Numbered from the stretch's first letter, positions 1-9,279 are shown. The stretch is DNA of 64,000 bases from XN24 sp047921455 (GCA_047921455.1 JBLRWC010000003.1:1-64000), one strand, 5' to 3'. Program-made: numbers and translations. Notes: generated from the sequence alone by a model not told the origin.

Positions 1-514
1 GCATGCCCTTGATGCGGCTGAAGTTCTTGCTCGTGCCGCCCTCGACCATGTAGGTGGCGACGGTCCACGGGCTGCCGGAAAAACCGATCAGCGGCACGCG
101 GCCATCGAGCTCCCGGCGAATCACCCGGACGGCGTCCATCACGTAGCGTAATTCGGTTTCCATGTCGGGCGTGGCCAGCGCCGCCACGTCGGCGTCGCGC
201 ACGATGGTGCGCTTGAAACGCGGCCCTTCCCCCGTCTCAAAGTGCAGGCCGAGACCCATCGCATCCGGCACCGTGAGAATGTCCGAGAACAGGATGGCGG
301 CATCCAGCGGATAGCGCTCCAGCGGCTGCAACGTCACTTCACAGGCCAACTCGGGCGCCTTGCACAGCTGCATGAAGCTGCCGGCCTTGGCCCGCGTCGC
401 CCGATACTCGGGCAGGTAACGGCCGGCCTGGCGCATCATCCACACGGGGGTGCGATCCACCGGCTGGCGGGCCAGGGCCCGCAGGAAACGATCGTTCTTC
501 AACTCGACAGTCAT
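1..514 (-). CDS. hemE: Uroporphyrinogen decarboxylase, 3' end cut by window
   Basis: HemE decarboxylates the four acetate side chains of uroporphyrinogen III to give coproporphyrinogen III in cytosolic heme biosynthesis. The N-terminus MTVELKNDRFLRALARQP is followed by the family signature WMMRQAGRYLPEYR. Near the window edge is the second conserved block, LIGFSGSPWTVATYMVEGG. About 171 codons are visible, and the C-terminal half lies outside the window. The ATG at 514 overlaps the pyrF stop as ATGA, so the two are translationally coupled. The identification is firm; only the missing C-terminus is unknown. Confidence 0.95.
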   Translation of the reverse strand, partial: MTVELKNDRFLRALARQPVDRTPVWMMRQAGRYLPEYRATRAKAGSFMQLCKAPELACEVTLQPLERYPLDAAILFSDILTVPDAMGLGLHFETGEGPRFKRTIVRDADVAALATPDMETELRYVMDAVRVIRRELDGRVPLIGFSGSPWTVATYMVEGGTSKNFSRIKGM

Positions 515-1224
515 GCGCCTACCGCCTTTGCAATACTGGCCTGGATGGCCTCCGCGGCAGCCTTGGGATCCTCGGCATCCCGGATCGGCCGCCCCACTAC
601 GATGTAATCCGCGCCGAGCGCGAACGCCTGGTCAACGGTGACCACCCGCTTCTGGTCATCCGCCGGACGATTCTCCACCGGCCTGATGCCCGGGGTCACG
701 ACCAGCAGCCGCGCATCGAGATGCTCGCGCAGCAGCGCGGCCTCGAGGCCGGAAGAAACCACCCCGTCGCAACCCGCCTCGAGGGCGCGCCGCGCGCGTG
801 ACAACACGAGTTCCGGCACGTCGCAGTCGAACCCCATGTCATCGAGATCACCGCGATCCAGGCTGGTCAGCGCGGTCACGGCGAGCACCTTGACATCCTC
901 GCGCGCCGCCACGGCAGCTTCCATGATTCCCTGGTTGCCGTGGACCGTGCAGAAGGTCACGCCGCGACCGTTCAGGCGCGCCACCGCGCGCGACACGGTC
1001 GCCGGGACATCGAAAAACTTCAGGTCTACGAAAATCTTCTTGCCGCGGCCCGCCAGCCAGTCGAGCAGGGCGAAATAACCGCCGGCCATGAGCAGCTCCA
1101 GGCCCAGCTTGTAAAAGCGCACAGAGTCGTCGAGTTCCTGCACCAGTTCACGCGCTGCCCACGCGTCCGGCACGTCGAGGGCGAAAATCAGCCGCTCGTC
1201 TACAGGGATGTCCTTCGGGTTCAT
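511..1224 (-). CDS. pyrF: Orotidine 5'-phosphate decarboxylase
   Basis: PyrF makes UMP from OMP, the last step of de novo pyrimidine synthesis, in the cytosol. The product is 237 residues, normal for the family. It starts MNPKDIPVDERLIFALDVPD and has the catalytic DxKxxD-type block FVDLKFFDVPATV. A GTG at 1251 would add nine residues, but the ATG at 1224 fits the family N-terminus better. The gene overlaps hemE by four bases. About 150 bp of gene-free sequence separates it from dgt upstream, so it may have its own promoter there, although I see no clear boxes. Confidence 0.95.
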   Translation of the reverse strand: MNPKDIPVDERLIFALDVPDAWAARELVQELDDSVRFYKLGLELLMAGGYFALLDWLAGRGKKIFVDLKFFDVPATVSRAVARLNGRGVTFCTVHGNQGIMEAAVAAREDVKVLAVTALTSLDRGDLDDMGFDCDVPELVLSRARRALEAGCDGVVSSGLEAALLREHLDARLLVVTPGIRPVENRPADDQKRVVTVDQAFALGADYIVVGRPIRDAEDPKAAAEAIQASIAKAVGA

Positions 1225-1375
1225 AGCTCGGATCCGGCCTTGAATGAACACGCGATTCTAGCACCAGCCGGGGGCAACGCAGCGCCGGGGAAGCCCGCTA
1301 TAGACATACGGCGAATTAGCCACACCGTGCTTTTGGCCGGCCGCAAGGCCAAGGCCGGCGCTCAGGCCTGGACAT

Positions 1376-2530
1376 TCAGGTCTGCGCGCTCGGGTCGAAC
1401 AGCCGGCCATGCTCCAGGATCGCGAAGCGATCGGTCATGCCCGCGATATAGTCGGCCACGGCCCGCGCGCGGCCGGCCTCGCCCTGGGCCGATTCCTTGC
1501 GCAGCGCCTCGCGCGCATGGTCTTCGGGCAGCAATCGCGGCTCTTGCATGAAGGCCTCGAACAACTCCCGGACCGTTCGCTGCGCCTTGGTCGTCATGCG
1601 AATCACGCGGTTGTGGCGGTACAGCCGCTCGCGCAGGAAGCGCTTCAGCTCCAGGTGCGCGGCGCCGACTTCCGGGCTGAAGCGGACCAGCGGCTTGCCC
1701 GCTTGTCGCACTGCGTCGGGCGACGCCGGCCGAGCCGCCTCCAGTTCCGCCTGCGAGGCCGCCACCAGGTCCTCGACCACCCGCCCGATCATGCGTCGCA
1801 CGATTTCGTGCACCAGGCGCCGCCCGGCGAGCTCTGGCCACAAGGCGCGTACCGCGTCGTGCTGCTCCCGGAACAGGACCGCCTCGCGCAGCTCCTCGAT
1901 ATTAAGCAAACCCGCCCGCAGGCCATCGTCCACGTCGTGGTTGTTGTAAGCGATCTCGTCCGCCAGGTTCGCCAGCTGCGCCTCGAGGCTGGGCTGGCGA
2001 CCTTCGAGGAAACGGCGCCCGAGCTCCCCCAGCGTGCGGGCATTGCGCGCCGAGCAATGCTTGAGAATGCCCTCGCGGGTCTCGAACATCAGGTTCAGGC
2101 CTGGGAACTCGGCGTACTTCTCTTCGAGCTCGTCCACGACCCGCAAGGACTGCAGGTTGTGTTCAAAGCCACCGAAATCCGCCATGCAGCGGTTCAAGGC
2201 TTCCTGGCCGGCGTGACCGAAGGCCGTGTGGCCGAGGTCATGCGCCAGGCAGATCGCTTCGGTCAGGTAGGTATTGAGACCAAGTGCGCCGGCCACGGTG
2301 CGCGCAATCTGCGCCACCTCGAGCGAGTGCGTCAGGCGCGTCCGGTAGAGATCGCCTTCATGGTTGACGAACACCTGCGTCTTGTAGACGAGGCGACGGA
2401 ACGCGGTGGAATGGATGATGCGATCGCGATCACGATGGTATTCGCCGCGATACCGGGGCGGGGGCTCAGGCAGGCGACGGCCGGACGAGCGGGATTCACA
2501 AGTCGCCCACGGCGCCAGCGTTTCGCTCAC
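1376..2530 (-). CDS. dgt: dGTPase-like HD-domain triphosphohydrolase
   Basis: Deoxyguanosinetriphosphate triphosphohydrolase-like protein of 384 residues, the dNTPase group that hydrolyses dNTPs to nucleoside and triphosphate. HD metal-site motifs are present in order: RTRLTHSLEVAQIART, then AHDLGHTAFGHAGQEALN, then YNNHDVDDGL. Start choice: the reading frame is open far upstream but overlaps aroB. A GTG at 2530 that shares bases with the aroB stop (GTGA) gives VSETLAPW and the usual family length. It is probably the last gene of an aroK-aroB-dgt unit. The exact dNTP preference cannot be read from the sequence. Confidence 0.88.
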   Translation of the reverse strand: MSETLAPWATCESRSSGRRLPEPPPRYRGEYHRDRDRIIHSTAFRRLVYKTQVFVNHEGDLYRTRLTHSLEVAQIARTVAGALGLNTYLTEAICLAHDLGHTAFGHAGQEALNRCMADFGGFEHNLQSLRVVDELEEKYAEFPGLNLMFETREGILKHCSARNARTLGELGRRFLEGRQPSLEAQLANLADEIAYNNHDVDDGLRAGLLNIEELREAVLFREQHDAVRALWPELAGRRLVHEIVRRMIGRVVEDLVAASQAELEAARPASPDAVRQAGKPLVRFSPEVGAAHLELKRFLRERLYRHNRVIRMTTKAQRTVRELFEAFMQEPRLLPEDHAREALRKESAQGEAGRARAVADYIAGMTDRFAILEHGRLFDPSAQT

Positions 2531-3606
2531 GGACCGTCTGCCATCGCCAGGACTGCATCCAGTTCGGTCTCCGGGACGTCGGCGCGCAGCGTGCTCGAGC
2601 CGAGGCCATCGGGCAAGACGAAACGCAATTGGCCGCCGACGATTTTCTTGTCCATCAGCATGAAGTTTTTCAGTTGCTGGGCGCCCACCGGCGGTGGGCG
2701 CGTCGGCAGGCCGGCGGCTGCCAGCAGGGTTTCGAGCCGGACAACGATATCGCGTTCCAGCATGCCGAGCCGTGCCGCGAGCTCGGCCGCCATCACCAGC
2801 CCAACGGCAACCGCTTCGCCGTGCAGCCAATTGCCGTAAGACACCGAGGTCTCTATGGCGTGGGCGAACGTGTGACCGAGATTGAGTAAGGCGCGACGTC
2901 CTGTCTCGCGCTCATCCTCGCCGACCACGCTCGCCTTCAGGACGCAGCACCAGTAGACGACGCGCTCGACGGCCTCGGGATCGCGCTCGAGCACGGCGCC
3001 GAGATTGCTTTCCAGCCAGGCGAACAGCTCCGCGTCCAGGCCAAGACCGTACTTCACCACCTCGCCGAGGCCCGCGCAGTACTCCTTTCGGCCCAGTGTA
3101 TTGAGGGTCGCGACATCGGCAATCACGGCGTTGGGCTGGTGGAACGCTCCAACCAGGTTCTTGCCGGCCGGTATATTAACGGCCGTCTTGCCGCCCACGC
3201 CCGCATCCACCTGCGCGAGCAGCGTAGTGGGCACCTGGATGAAACCGGCGCCGCGTTGCCAGCAGGCGGCGGCAAACCCCCCGATGTCGCCGACCACGCC
3301 GCCGCCGAGCGCCACCAGGGTGACGTCACGGTTGAAATGGTTTTCAGCGAGCACATCCCAGATCAGGCCGACCGTATCGAGGTTCTTCTGGACCTCGCCG
3401 TCCGGAATACTGTGAACCGCCAGCTCGTAATCGGCCAGCGCGGTGCGCAGCGGCTTCAGCCAGAGCGGCCCGACGATCTCATTGGTGATGACCATCACCT
3501 GGCGCCCGGCAATGTAAGGGCGCAGCACCTCCGACCGCCCGAGGATGCCGCGCCCGATAAGTACGGGATACGCTCTTTCTCCGAGAGGTACGTTCAAAGC
3601 ATGCAT
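2527..3606 (-). CDS. aroB: 3-dehydroquinate synthase
   Basis: AroB converts DAHP to 3-dehydroquinate, step two of the shikimate pathway, using NAD and a divalent metal. The product is 359 residues, typical length. The NAD-binding glycine-rich region ALGGGVVGDIGGFAAA is present, as is the substrate/metal region VDAGVGGKTAVN. Further on, LNLGHTFAHAIET and LHGEAVAVG carry metal-ligand histidines. It lies 8 bp after aroK and overlaps dgt, so aroK-aroB-dgt form one transcription unit. The aroK-aroB pair downstream of pilQ is the usual gammaproteobacterial order. Confidence 0.96.
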   Translation of the reverse strand: MHALNVPLGERAYPVLIGRGILGRSEVLRPYIAGRQVMVITNEIVGPLWLKPLRTALADYELAVHSIPDGEVQKNLDTVGLIWDVLAENHFNRDVTLVALGGGVVGDIGGFAAACWQRGAGFIQVPTTLLAQVDAGVGGKTAVNIPAGKNLVGAFHQPNAVIADVATLNTLGRKEYCAGLGEVVKYGLGLDAELFAWLESNLGAVLERDPEAVERVVYWCCVLKASVVGEDERETGRRALLNLGHTFAHAIETSVSYGNWLHGEAVAVGLVMAAELAARLGMLERDIVVRLETLLAAAGLPTRPPPVGAQQLKNFMLMDKKIVGGQLRFVLPDGLGSSTLRADVPETELDAVLAMADGP

Positions 3607-3614
3607 TGCTTGCC

Positions 3615-4142
3615 TCAGATTTCCTTTTCCAACGTCTTCAAGACGCGCCTGACTTCCTGTGCAACGTCCCGCACCACGCGGCCGTCGGTGGCAATCGTAA
3701 ACGTTGCGAGCTCTCGATATAAAGGTTCCCTGTCGCGCATCAGCTGCGCCAGTCGCCCCGCCGGGTCCGGCGTCTCGAGCAACGGCCGAGTAGTGGACAA
3801 CCTGGTGCGCTCCAACTGCTGTTCGACCGAGGCCTGAAGGTAGACGACCAGGCCGCGCGATGCCAGCGCTGCGCGGTTCTTTGCATCGAGTACCGCGCCG
3901 CCGCCGGTCGCCAGGACAATATCTTCGTGCGCCGTCAGCGCCTGGATGACGTCACGTTCACGGCGGCGGAAACCCGCTTCCCCTTCTTTTTCGAAAATGA
4001 ACGCGATGTCCACGCCGGTGCGCGCCTCGATCTCAGCGTCGCTGTCGAAAAATTCCCGGCGCAGCATCTTGGCCAGCTGCCGCCCCACCGCGGATTTTCC
4101 GGCGCCCATCGGCCCGACGAGAAAAACGTTAGGAAGCGTCAT
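3615..4142 (-). CDS. aroK: Shikimate kinase
   Basis: AroK phosphorylates shikimate at the 3-hydroxyl using ATP. The 175-residue product starts MTLPNVFLVGPMGAGKSAVG with a P-loop at about residues 9-16. The substrate-binding FFDSDAEIEARTG follows, then the GGGAV segment in ATGGGAVLDAKNR, and the lid RPLLETPDP. The ATG at 4142 is preferred over two upstream in-frame starts because it matches the family N-terminus and has a GGACGGG stretch upstream. A strong hairpin (4167-4190) lies between pilQ and this start. Confidence 0.95.
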   Translation of the reverse strand: MTLPNVFLVGPMGAGKSAVGRQLAKMLRREFFDSDAEIEARTGVDIAFIFEKEGEAGFRRRERDVIQALTAHEDIVLATGGGAVLDAKNRAALASRGLVVYLQASVEQQLERTRLSTTRPLLETPDPAGRLAQLMRDREPLYRELATFTIATDGRVVRDVAQEVRRVLKTLEKEI

Positions 4143-4166
4143 GGCCCGTCCATCTGCCCCATAACA

Positions 4167-4190
4167 CGAGGCCGGCATAAGCCGGCCTCG
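4167..4190 (-). terminator. Perfect 10-bp hairpin between pilQ and aroK
   Basis: CGAGGCCGGC (4167-4176) and GCCGGCCTCG (4181-4190) form a perfect 10-bp stem with a 4-base loop. On the minus strand it follows pilQ and is trailed by TGTTATGG, which is only weakly T-rich. It may therefore be a partial (attenuating) terminator of the pil operon rather than a full stop before aroK. Confidence 0.5.
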
Positions 4191-4249
4191 CAATCATAAC
4201 CGCAAGCTGCCGCACAGATCAGCGCAGGCCCGCATCGGCTCCTCAAGCG

Positions 4250-6469
4250 TCAATAAATATTGCTGCCTTCTCGCAGAATTTTCGGCGTCACGAAGATCAG
4301 CAACTCCCGCTTGTTGGAGACTGCGCTGTTGCGCTTGAACAGCCTCCCGAGACCGGGGATGTCACCCAGCAGCGGCACCTTGTCCTCGGAGTCGCGCCGT
4401 TCCGTTTCATAAATGCCGCCGAGCACGACGGTCTCGCCGTCGTTGACCAGCACCTGGGTGATGATCCTGCGGGTGTCGATGCTGGGCACCTGGCCGCCGG
4501 TCGCGCTGGGCACGAACTGGCCAACCGTGTCCTGGGTGACTTCGAGGTCCATGATGATGCGGTCATCCGGCGTGATCTGCGGCGTCACCGTCAAGCTGAG
4601 CACGGCTTTCTTGAACTGGGTGGCGGTCGCCCCGCTGGCCGCCGCTTCCTGGAAGGGGATCTCGACGCCCTGCTCGATCAGCGCCTCCTTCTGGTTGGCG
4701 GTGATGACCCGCGGGCTGGAAACGATTTCGCCACGCCCCTCGGCCTGCGCAGCCGCCAGCTCGAGATCGACCAGGTAGTCCGAGCCGAGGATCGCCAGGC
4801 CGATCCGGCCAGCCGGTTCGCTGATCGGCAGGTTGACGTTATAGCGATCGTTCAGGCCGGGCATGGTGACGGGAAACGGCGTGCCGGTCTGGTTGATGTT
4901 GTTCAGCCCGGAGGTCACGATGGTGTCGGCGCCGGTGCCGCTGCCGGTGATGGAAATCAGGCCGTTGGAGCCCCGCTCGCGCACATAGGTGGCGCCCATG
5001 CGCACGCCCAGGTCGCGACTGAAATCATCATTGGCGACGACGATGCGCGCCTCGATCAGCACCTGCCGGACAGGAATATCCAGCGCGGCGACGAGGCGCC
5101 GCACATCGGCGATCCGCTCCGCCGTGTCGTTGATAAGCAGCGTGTTGGTGCGCTCATCAATGCTGGCGCTGCCGCGCTCCGACAGCATGGACCGACCGCC
5201 GGTACCCGCGGTCTGCGCGAGCAGGGCCGCCAGGTCGGCGGCCTTGGCGTAATTGACCTGCAGGAACTCGAGCCGCAACGGCGCCAGCTCCTGGAGACCG
5301 CGCTTCGCCTCGAGTTCCTGGCGCTCGCGCGCCGCGATCTCCGGCGCGGGCGCCACCAGCACGACTGTGCCGACCTGCCGCATGTCCAGGCCCTTGGTGG
5401 CCAGGATGATGTCGAGCGCCTGGTCCCAGGGAACGTTATCGAGCCGCAGCGTGACATTGCCGGTCACGGTGTCGCTGACCACGACGTTCAGGCCGCTGAT
5501 CTCGGCGAGCAGCTGCAACACCGCGCGCACCTCGATATCCTGGAAGTTAAGCGTCAGCGCCTCGCCGGTATATTCCTTGCGCTCGTCGAAAACGCCGAAA
5601 TCGCGTGGGTCCTGTTCCTCGACCGGCCTGAACTCGATGCTGAACTGGTTGTCCGCCTGGTAGGCGAGCTGCTCGTAGTTACCGCTGACGTTAATCACCA
5701 GCCGCGCCCCGCCCGGGAAGCGGACGCTGTCGATCGTTTCAACGGGGGTGGCGAAGTCAAGCACATCCAGCCGGCGCAACAGGTTGTCCGGCAGCGTTGT
5801 GCCAGCGAACTCGACCACGGTCCGATCCAGCTCCTCGCGAATATCGATGGCCACCGACGGGTCGCTCAGGTTGACCAGCACGCGGCCGGCGCCATCAGCG
5901 CCGCGGCGGAAATCCACGCCGGTAATCTCGGCGCCACGCGGCGCCGCGGTCGATGGCACGCCCGAAGGCTGGCCAAACGCGCCGACGCGCGCCGTCGCCG
6001 CCGCCACGCCGGGACCACCGAGCGTGACCGTGATCCGGTCGCCTTCCACGGAAGTCTGGTAGGGAACCATCAGGTCGAGGTTCAGAACCACCCGCGTGCG
6101 TCCCTGGGCCTCGGCCAGCATGACCGTATCGAGCACGCCACGCTTTACATCACGGCGACGCTCGCCCAACCCCAGGCTCGTGCCCGGCAGGTCGAGCGAG
6201 ATCCGTGCCGGATCTTCGATGGTGAATGCCAGCGGCTCGGGCGCCGGCCCGCTGGTCGTCAGTACCAGCACGACCTGGTTGCCAGGCAGGGTGTTGACGT
6301 CGAGACCCGTCAGTTGCAGTTCCGACTGTGCCGAGGCCGCACCGAACCACCACAACAGGGGCAGTACGGCGATGGCCCGCCAGCCCGACCGCGCCCTCGT
6401 CCGGGTCCCGGTGGTCCTGTTGCTCTGCCATTGATCGCGCATCATGAGTGCTTTCTCCCCGAGCTTCAT
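4250..6469 (-). CDS. pilQ: Type IV pilus secretin PilQ
   Basis: PilQ is the outer-membrane secretin through which the type IV pilus leaves the cell. The product is 739 residues. A signal peptide (hydrophobic core AIAVLPLLWWFGAASAQ, about residues 32-48) follows a basic N-terminus. Two AMIN peptidoglycan-binding domains (about 50-155 and 180-285) come next, then the secretin N0/N1 region (about 300-465). The C-terminal secretin domain (about 470-739) contains VTPQITPDD and the conserved VPLLGDIPGLGRLF. The start overlaps the pilP stop (ATGA). Internal ATGs at residues 9-10 are possible alternative starts. Confidence 0.96.
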   Translation of the reverse strand: MKLGEKALMMRDQWQSNRTTGTRTRARSGWRAIAVLPLLWWFGAASAQSELQLTGLDVNTLPGNQVVLVLTTSGPAPEPLAFTIEDPARISLDLPGTSLGLGERRRDVKRGVLDTVMLAEAQGRTRVVLNLDLMVPYQTSVEGDRITVTLGGPGVAAATARVGAFGQPSGVPSTAAPRGAEITGVDFRRGADGAGRVLVNLSDPSVAIDIREELDRTVVEFAGTTLPDNLLRRLDVLDFATPVETIDSVRFPGGARLVINVSGNYEQLAYQADNQFSIEFRPVEEQDPRDFGVFDERKEYTGEALTLNFQDIEVRAVLQLLAEISGLNVVVSDTVTGNVTLRLDNVPWDQALDIILATKGLDMRQVGTVVLVAPAPEIAARERQELEAKRGLQELAPLRLEFLQVNYAKAADLAALLAQTAGTGGRSMLSERGSASIDERTNTLLINDTAERIADVRRLVAALDIPVRQVLIEARIVVANDDFSRDLGVRMGATYVRERGSNGLISITGSGTGADTIVTSGLNNINQTGTPFPVTMPGLNDRYNVNLPISEPAGRIGLAILGSDYLVDLELAAAQAEGRGEIVSSPRVITANQKEALIEQGVEIPFQEAAASGATATQFKKAVLSLTVTPQITPDDRIIMDLEVTQDTVGQFVPSATGGQVPSIDTRRIITQVLVNDGETVVLGGIYETERRDSEDKVPLLGDIPGLGRLFKRNSAVSNKRELLIFVTPKILREGSNIY

Positions 6470-6987
6470 GTATCACCCAAGCTGATGGATGCCGCACGCT
6501 CGGTATAACCGCCGAGACCGTCCGGGATGATTTCCAGCAACTGGATCTCGGAACTGGTGATGGAAACAATACGACCATCGTTCTGGCCGAGGTAATTACC
6601 GGTAAGGACACGGTGAATCAGCTTGTCGGTCGTCTGGACCAGCCCATACAGGCGTCCGCCCTGCGTGACGGTGCCGACCATGCTCAGCGTGTCGAGCGGG
6701 AAGTTTTCCAGGTGTTCCCGCCGCCGGTCTGCATCCGGCCTGATACCGCCGACCGTACTGGTCGCGGCCGGCGTGTCGGCGACGAACGGCGAACGCGCAC
6801 CGCCCGGGTCATAACGAAAGCTCTCGTAGACCCTGATCTCGGGCAAAGGATCAATGCGTCCGCCCGGGCGCGCATGCACATCAGCGATATACGCATCGAG
6901 GTCAGCCATGCCGCGCGCACAGCCGCCGGTTGCAACAGCCACCGCGAAGGCCGCAAAGACCAGCAAAACTCGCTTGGGCACGCTCAT
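6466..6987 (-). CDS. pilP: Type IV pilus lipoprotein PilP
   Basis: PilP is an inner-membrane lipoprotein that links the PilNO platform to the PilQ secretin. The 173-residue product has a signal peptide ending in a lipobox (ATGGC, Cys at about residue 23). A proline-rich linker follows, with DPLPEIRVYESFRYDP, a hallmark of the family. The C-terminal beta domain has LDTLSMVGTVTQGGRLYGLV. It overlaps pilQ downstream and pilO upstream by four bases each, indicating tight translational coupling. Confidence 0.94.
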   Translation of the reverse strand: MSVPKRVLLVFAAFAVAVATGGCARGMADLDAYIADVHARPGGRIDPLPEIRVYESFRYDPGGARSPFVADTPAATSTVGGIRPDADRRREHLENFPLDTLSMVGTVTQGGRLYGLVQTTDKLIHRVLTGNYLGQNDGRIVSITSSEIQLLEIIPDGLGGYTERAASISLGDT

Positions 6988-7604
6988 TGGCCGCCCTCCT
7001 CATCCTCGACGTAACGATAAGTCTTGGCGGTCACGTCCATAATCAGCCGGTTGCCGGCGGCGGTCGCGCCCCGGCCAGCCTGTTCCGGCCGCAACACGAC
7101 GTCATGCAGCGTCACGATCCGCGGCAGCGCCACGACGCCGCTGACAAAATTACCGAGTTCGTGATAGGTGCCGACCACCTGCATCCTGATCGGCAGCTCG
7201 CTGTAGGCCTCACGACTCACCTCGTTCATCGGCTGGAACAACCGCTCCTCCAGGCCGGCAGCAAGGCCAGTCTGGGAGATATCGACCAGCAGACTCGGGA
7301 CCTCCGTCTCGCCCGGCAGTTGCCGCAGCATCGCGCCGAAGGTCTGCTCGACTTCCTGGAGCTGGTCCCGGTAGGCGTCGAGGTTGGCCGCCAGCCGCTG
7401 GCGGCTCTCGAAGGTGCTGCGCAAATCCTGCTCCTGCCGCTGCACCTGCTCAAGCTGGGGAATCTTGGCGCTCCAGACGAAGTAATACGTTCCACCGATG
7501 GTCACCAGCAGGAAGATCAGGCCGACGGCGATGCCGCGAAAAACGAACGGCCAGCGGCCGATATCCTTCATGTCGAGGGTGCGGAGTTGCTCCAGGAATT
7601 TCAC
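6984..7604 (-). CDS. pilO: Type IV pilus inner-membrane protein PilO
   Basis: PilO pairs with PilN in the inner-membrane alignment complex of the pilus machine. The 206-residue product has a short cytoplasmic head, one transmembrane segment (IAVGLIFLLVTIGGTYYFVW, about residues 25-44), then a periplasmic coiled coil (about 48-95) and a ferredoxin-like C-terminal domain. It has the typical LEEQEQ-like heptads and LVDISQTGLAAGL. It overlaps pilP by four bases and lies five bases after pilN. Confidence 0.94.
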   Translation of the reverse strand: MKFLEQLRTLDMKDIGRWPFVFRGIAVGLIFLLVTIGGTYYFVWSAKIPQLEQVQRQEQDLRSTFESRQRLAANLDAYRDQLQEVEQTFGAMLRQLPGETEVPSLLVDISQTGLAAGLEERLFQPMNEVSREAYSELPIRMQVVGTYHELGNFVSGVVALPRIVTLHDVVLRPEQAGRGATAAGNRLIMDVTAKTYRYVEDEEGGQ

Positions 7605-7609
7605 GATGG

Positions 7610-8182
7610 CTACTCCTCGTCCTCTGTGGTGCTCGCCTGGCGCGCCGCAAGCGTGAAGTCGGCGCGCCGGCCGGCGCCCGCTTGCGCCGTGCCGCGCTGG
7701 CCGGACTGGACGACTTGCAAGCGCGGATCAGCCATGGTCTGGGACGCCGCGATATTGCGCATCAGCGTGGAGACCCGGGTACTCGACTCGGCAACCCCCT
7801 TGAACAGCAGGCTCCGGCCGCGCTGCGTAAACTCCGTCAAGTAAACGCCGTCCGGCATCACCCTGACGATTTCGTCGAACAGGCGGGCTACTTCCGGGCG
7901 GGCACGCTGCAGTTCATCGATTGCTTCCATCCGCAGCAACAGGCGGTCCTTGCGCAGCCGCAGGTTGCGAATTTCCTTGATCTGTTCGTCCAGTACGGCG
8001 ATTTCCTGCTGCAATCGCTGGTTGCGCGCATTCTGGTGGTCGATCCTGCCTTGCAGGAACGCGTTCACGGACCACATGATCAACACGCCGGCCAGGACCG
8101 CAACCACCGCGGATATGGCGAAGTTCTTCTGGCGTTCCTTGCGCAGCTCGGCGCGCCATGGGAGCAGGTTTATCCGGTGCAT
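7610..8182 (-). CDS. pilN: Type IV pilus inner-membrane protein PilN
   Basis: PilN bridges cytoplasmic PilM to the periplasmic PilO/PilP ring. The 190-residue product begins MHRINLLPWRAELRKERQKN; the INLLPWR motif is the PilM-binding segment. One transmembrane helix (about residues 22-42) is followed by a coiled coil and a ferredoxin-like fold. The frame is open upstream, but the ATG at 8182 shares its A with the pilM stop (TGATG) and starts exactly at the PilN signature. Confidence 0.95.
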   Translation of the reverse strand: MHRINLLPWRAELRKERQKNFAISAVVAVLAGVLIMWSVNAFLQGRIDHQNARNQRLQQEIAVLDEQIKEIRNLRLRKDRLLLRMEAIDELQRARPEVARLFDEIVRVMPDGVYLTEFTQRGRSLLFKGVAESSTRVSTLMRNIAASQTMADPRLQVVQSGQRGTAQAGAGRRADFTLAARQASTTEDEE

Positions 8183-9243
8183 CAGTCGAAGCTCCTGAGC
8201 GCCAGGCCGCACGCGGTGAGCAGGGCGGTGGCATCCTTCAACACGCCTTGCGAGCGGGCCCTGGAGGAGAGTTTCATCATGCCCAGCGGATTGCCGATCT
8301 GGGTCGGAATCCCCACCCGGCTGCCGATGACGTCCGCCACACCCGGAATATTGGCGCAACCGCCGCAGATCAGGATCTGCTCGGGCTGCTCGCGGTTGGT
8401 CCCGGAGGCCAGGAAAAATTGCAGCGAACGGCTCACTTGCTGGGTCATGTCGTCAATGAACGGCTCGAGCAGCTCCGGCTCGTAGTTGCTCGGCAGGCCG
8501 CCTTCCTTCTTCGCGCGGCCGGCTTCCTCGAGCGTCAGGCCGTAGGTGCGCATGATTTCCTCGGTAAGCTGCTGCCCGCCGAAAGCAAAATCACGCGTAT
8601 AAGTGACCTTCAGGTCGCGCAAGACGCTGAACGTCGTGCTGCTGGCGCCGAAATCCATTACGGCGACATTGTGGCCCATGCCTTCGTCCTGCATCTGGTG
8701 GCGCAACAACTGGCAGGCATTCTCGACCGCGTACGGTTCCACGTCCATGATTCGGGCCCGCAGGCCGGCGGCTTCGACTGCCGCCTGGCGCTGCTCGACA
8801 TTCTCGGTGCGCGTCGCGACCAGCAGCACGTCGATCATGTCCGGGTCTTTTTCCGTCGGGCCGACGACCTCGAAGTCGTAGCTGACCTCTTCCATGGGGA
8901 AGGGTATGTACTGGTCGGCCTGCAATTCGACCTGGCCTTCCAGCTCCGCGCCCGTAAACGTGGCCGGCATCTGGATGATCTTGGTGATCGCGGCGTCCCC
9001 GCTGATGGCGACCGCCGCGTCGCGCACGCTGGCGCCGGAGCGTTTCACGGCTCGTCGCACGGCCTCGCCGACGACCTGCGCGTCAACAATGGCTTTCTCG
9101 TTGACGGCGTTGACCGGCGTCGCTTCAGCCGCATAGGACTCGACACGGTATGTGTCCCCGGACTTCGAAAGCTCTATGAGCTTTACGGAGGAAGTCGTGA
9201 TATCCAGCCCTAGCAGTGGCTTGTTGGGTCTCCCGAAAAGCAC
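8182..9243 (-). CDS. pilM: Type IV pilus assembly ATPase-fold protein PilM
   Basis: PilM is an actin/FtsA-fold cytoplasmic protein that binds the PilN N-terminus. The 353-residue product has the phosphate-1 loop LGLDITTSSVKLIEL near the N-terminus, VAVMDFGASSTTFSVL (phosphate-2) around residue 195, and ILICGGCANIPGV (adenosine motif) around residue 305. The start is GTG, with AAGGAA about 9 bases upstream. It is the first gene of pilMNOPQ and follows the promoter at 9280-9308. Confidence 0.95.
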   Translation of the reverse strand: MLFGRPNKPLLGLDITTSSVKLIELSKSGDTYRVESYAAEATPVNAVNEKAIVDAQVVGEAVRRAVKRSGASVRDAAVAISGDAAITKIIQMPATFTGAELEGQVELQADQYIPFPMEEVSYDFEVVGPTEKDPDMIDVLLVATRTENVEQRQAAVEAAGLRARIMDVEPYAVENACQLLRHQMQDEGMGHNVAVMDFGASSTTFSVLRDLKVTYTRDFAFGGQQLTEEIMRTYGLTLEEAGRAKKEGGLPSNYEPELLEPFIDDMTQQVSRSLQFFLASGTNREQPEQILICGGCANIPGVADVIGSRVGIPTQIGNPLGMMKLSSRARSQGVLKDATALLTACGLALRSFD

Positions 9244-9279
9244 TTTAAATTTCCTTTTGCGCCCGGGGCTTGGAAGGCG

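Noticed and set aside
1331..1372. GC-rich inverted repeat (GCCGGCC/GGCCGGC) downstream of dgt
   Set aside because: No T-tract on the minus strand after the stem, and such repeats are frequent in GC-rich DNA, so I do not call it a terminator.
1409..2839. A 476-codon plus-strand frame opposite dgt and the end of aroB
   Set aside because: Both minus-strand genes are well conserved; the plus-strand product has no recognisable features.
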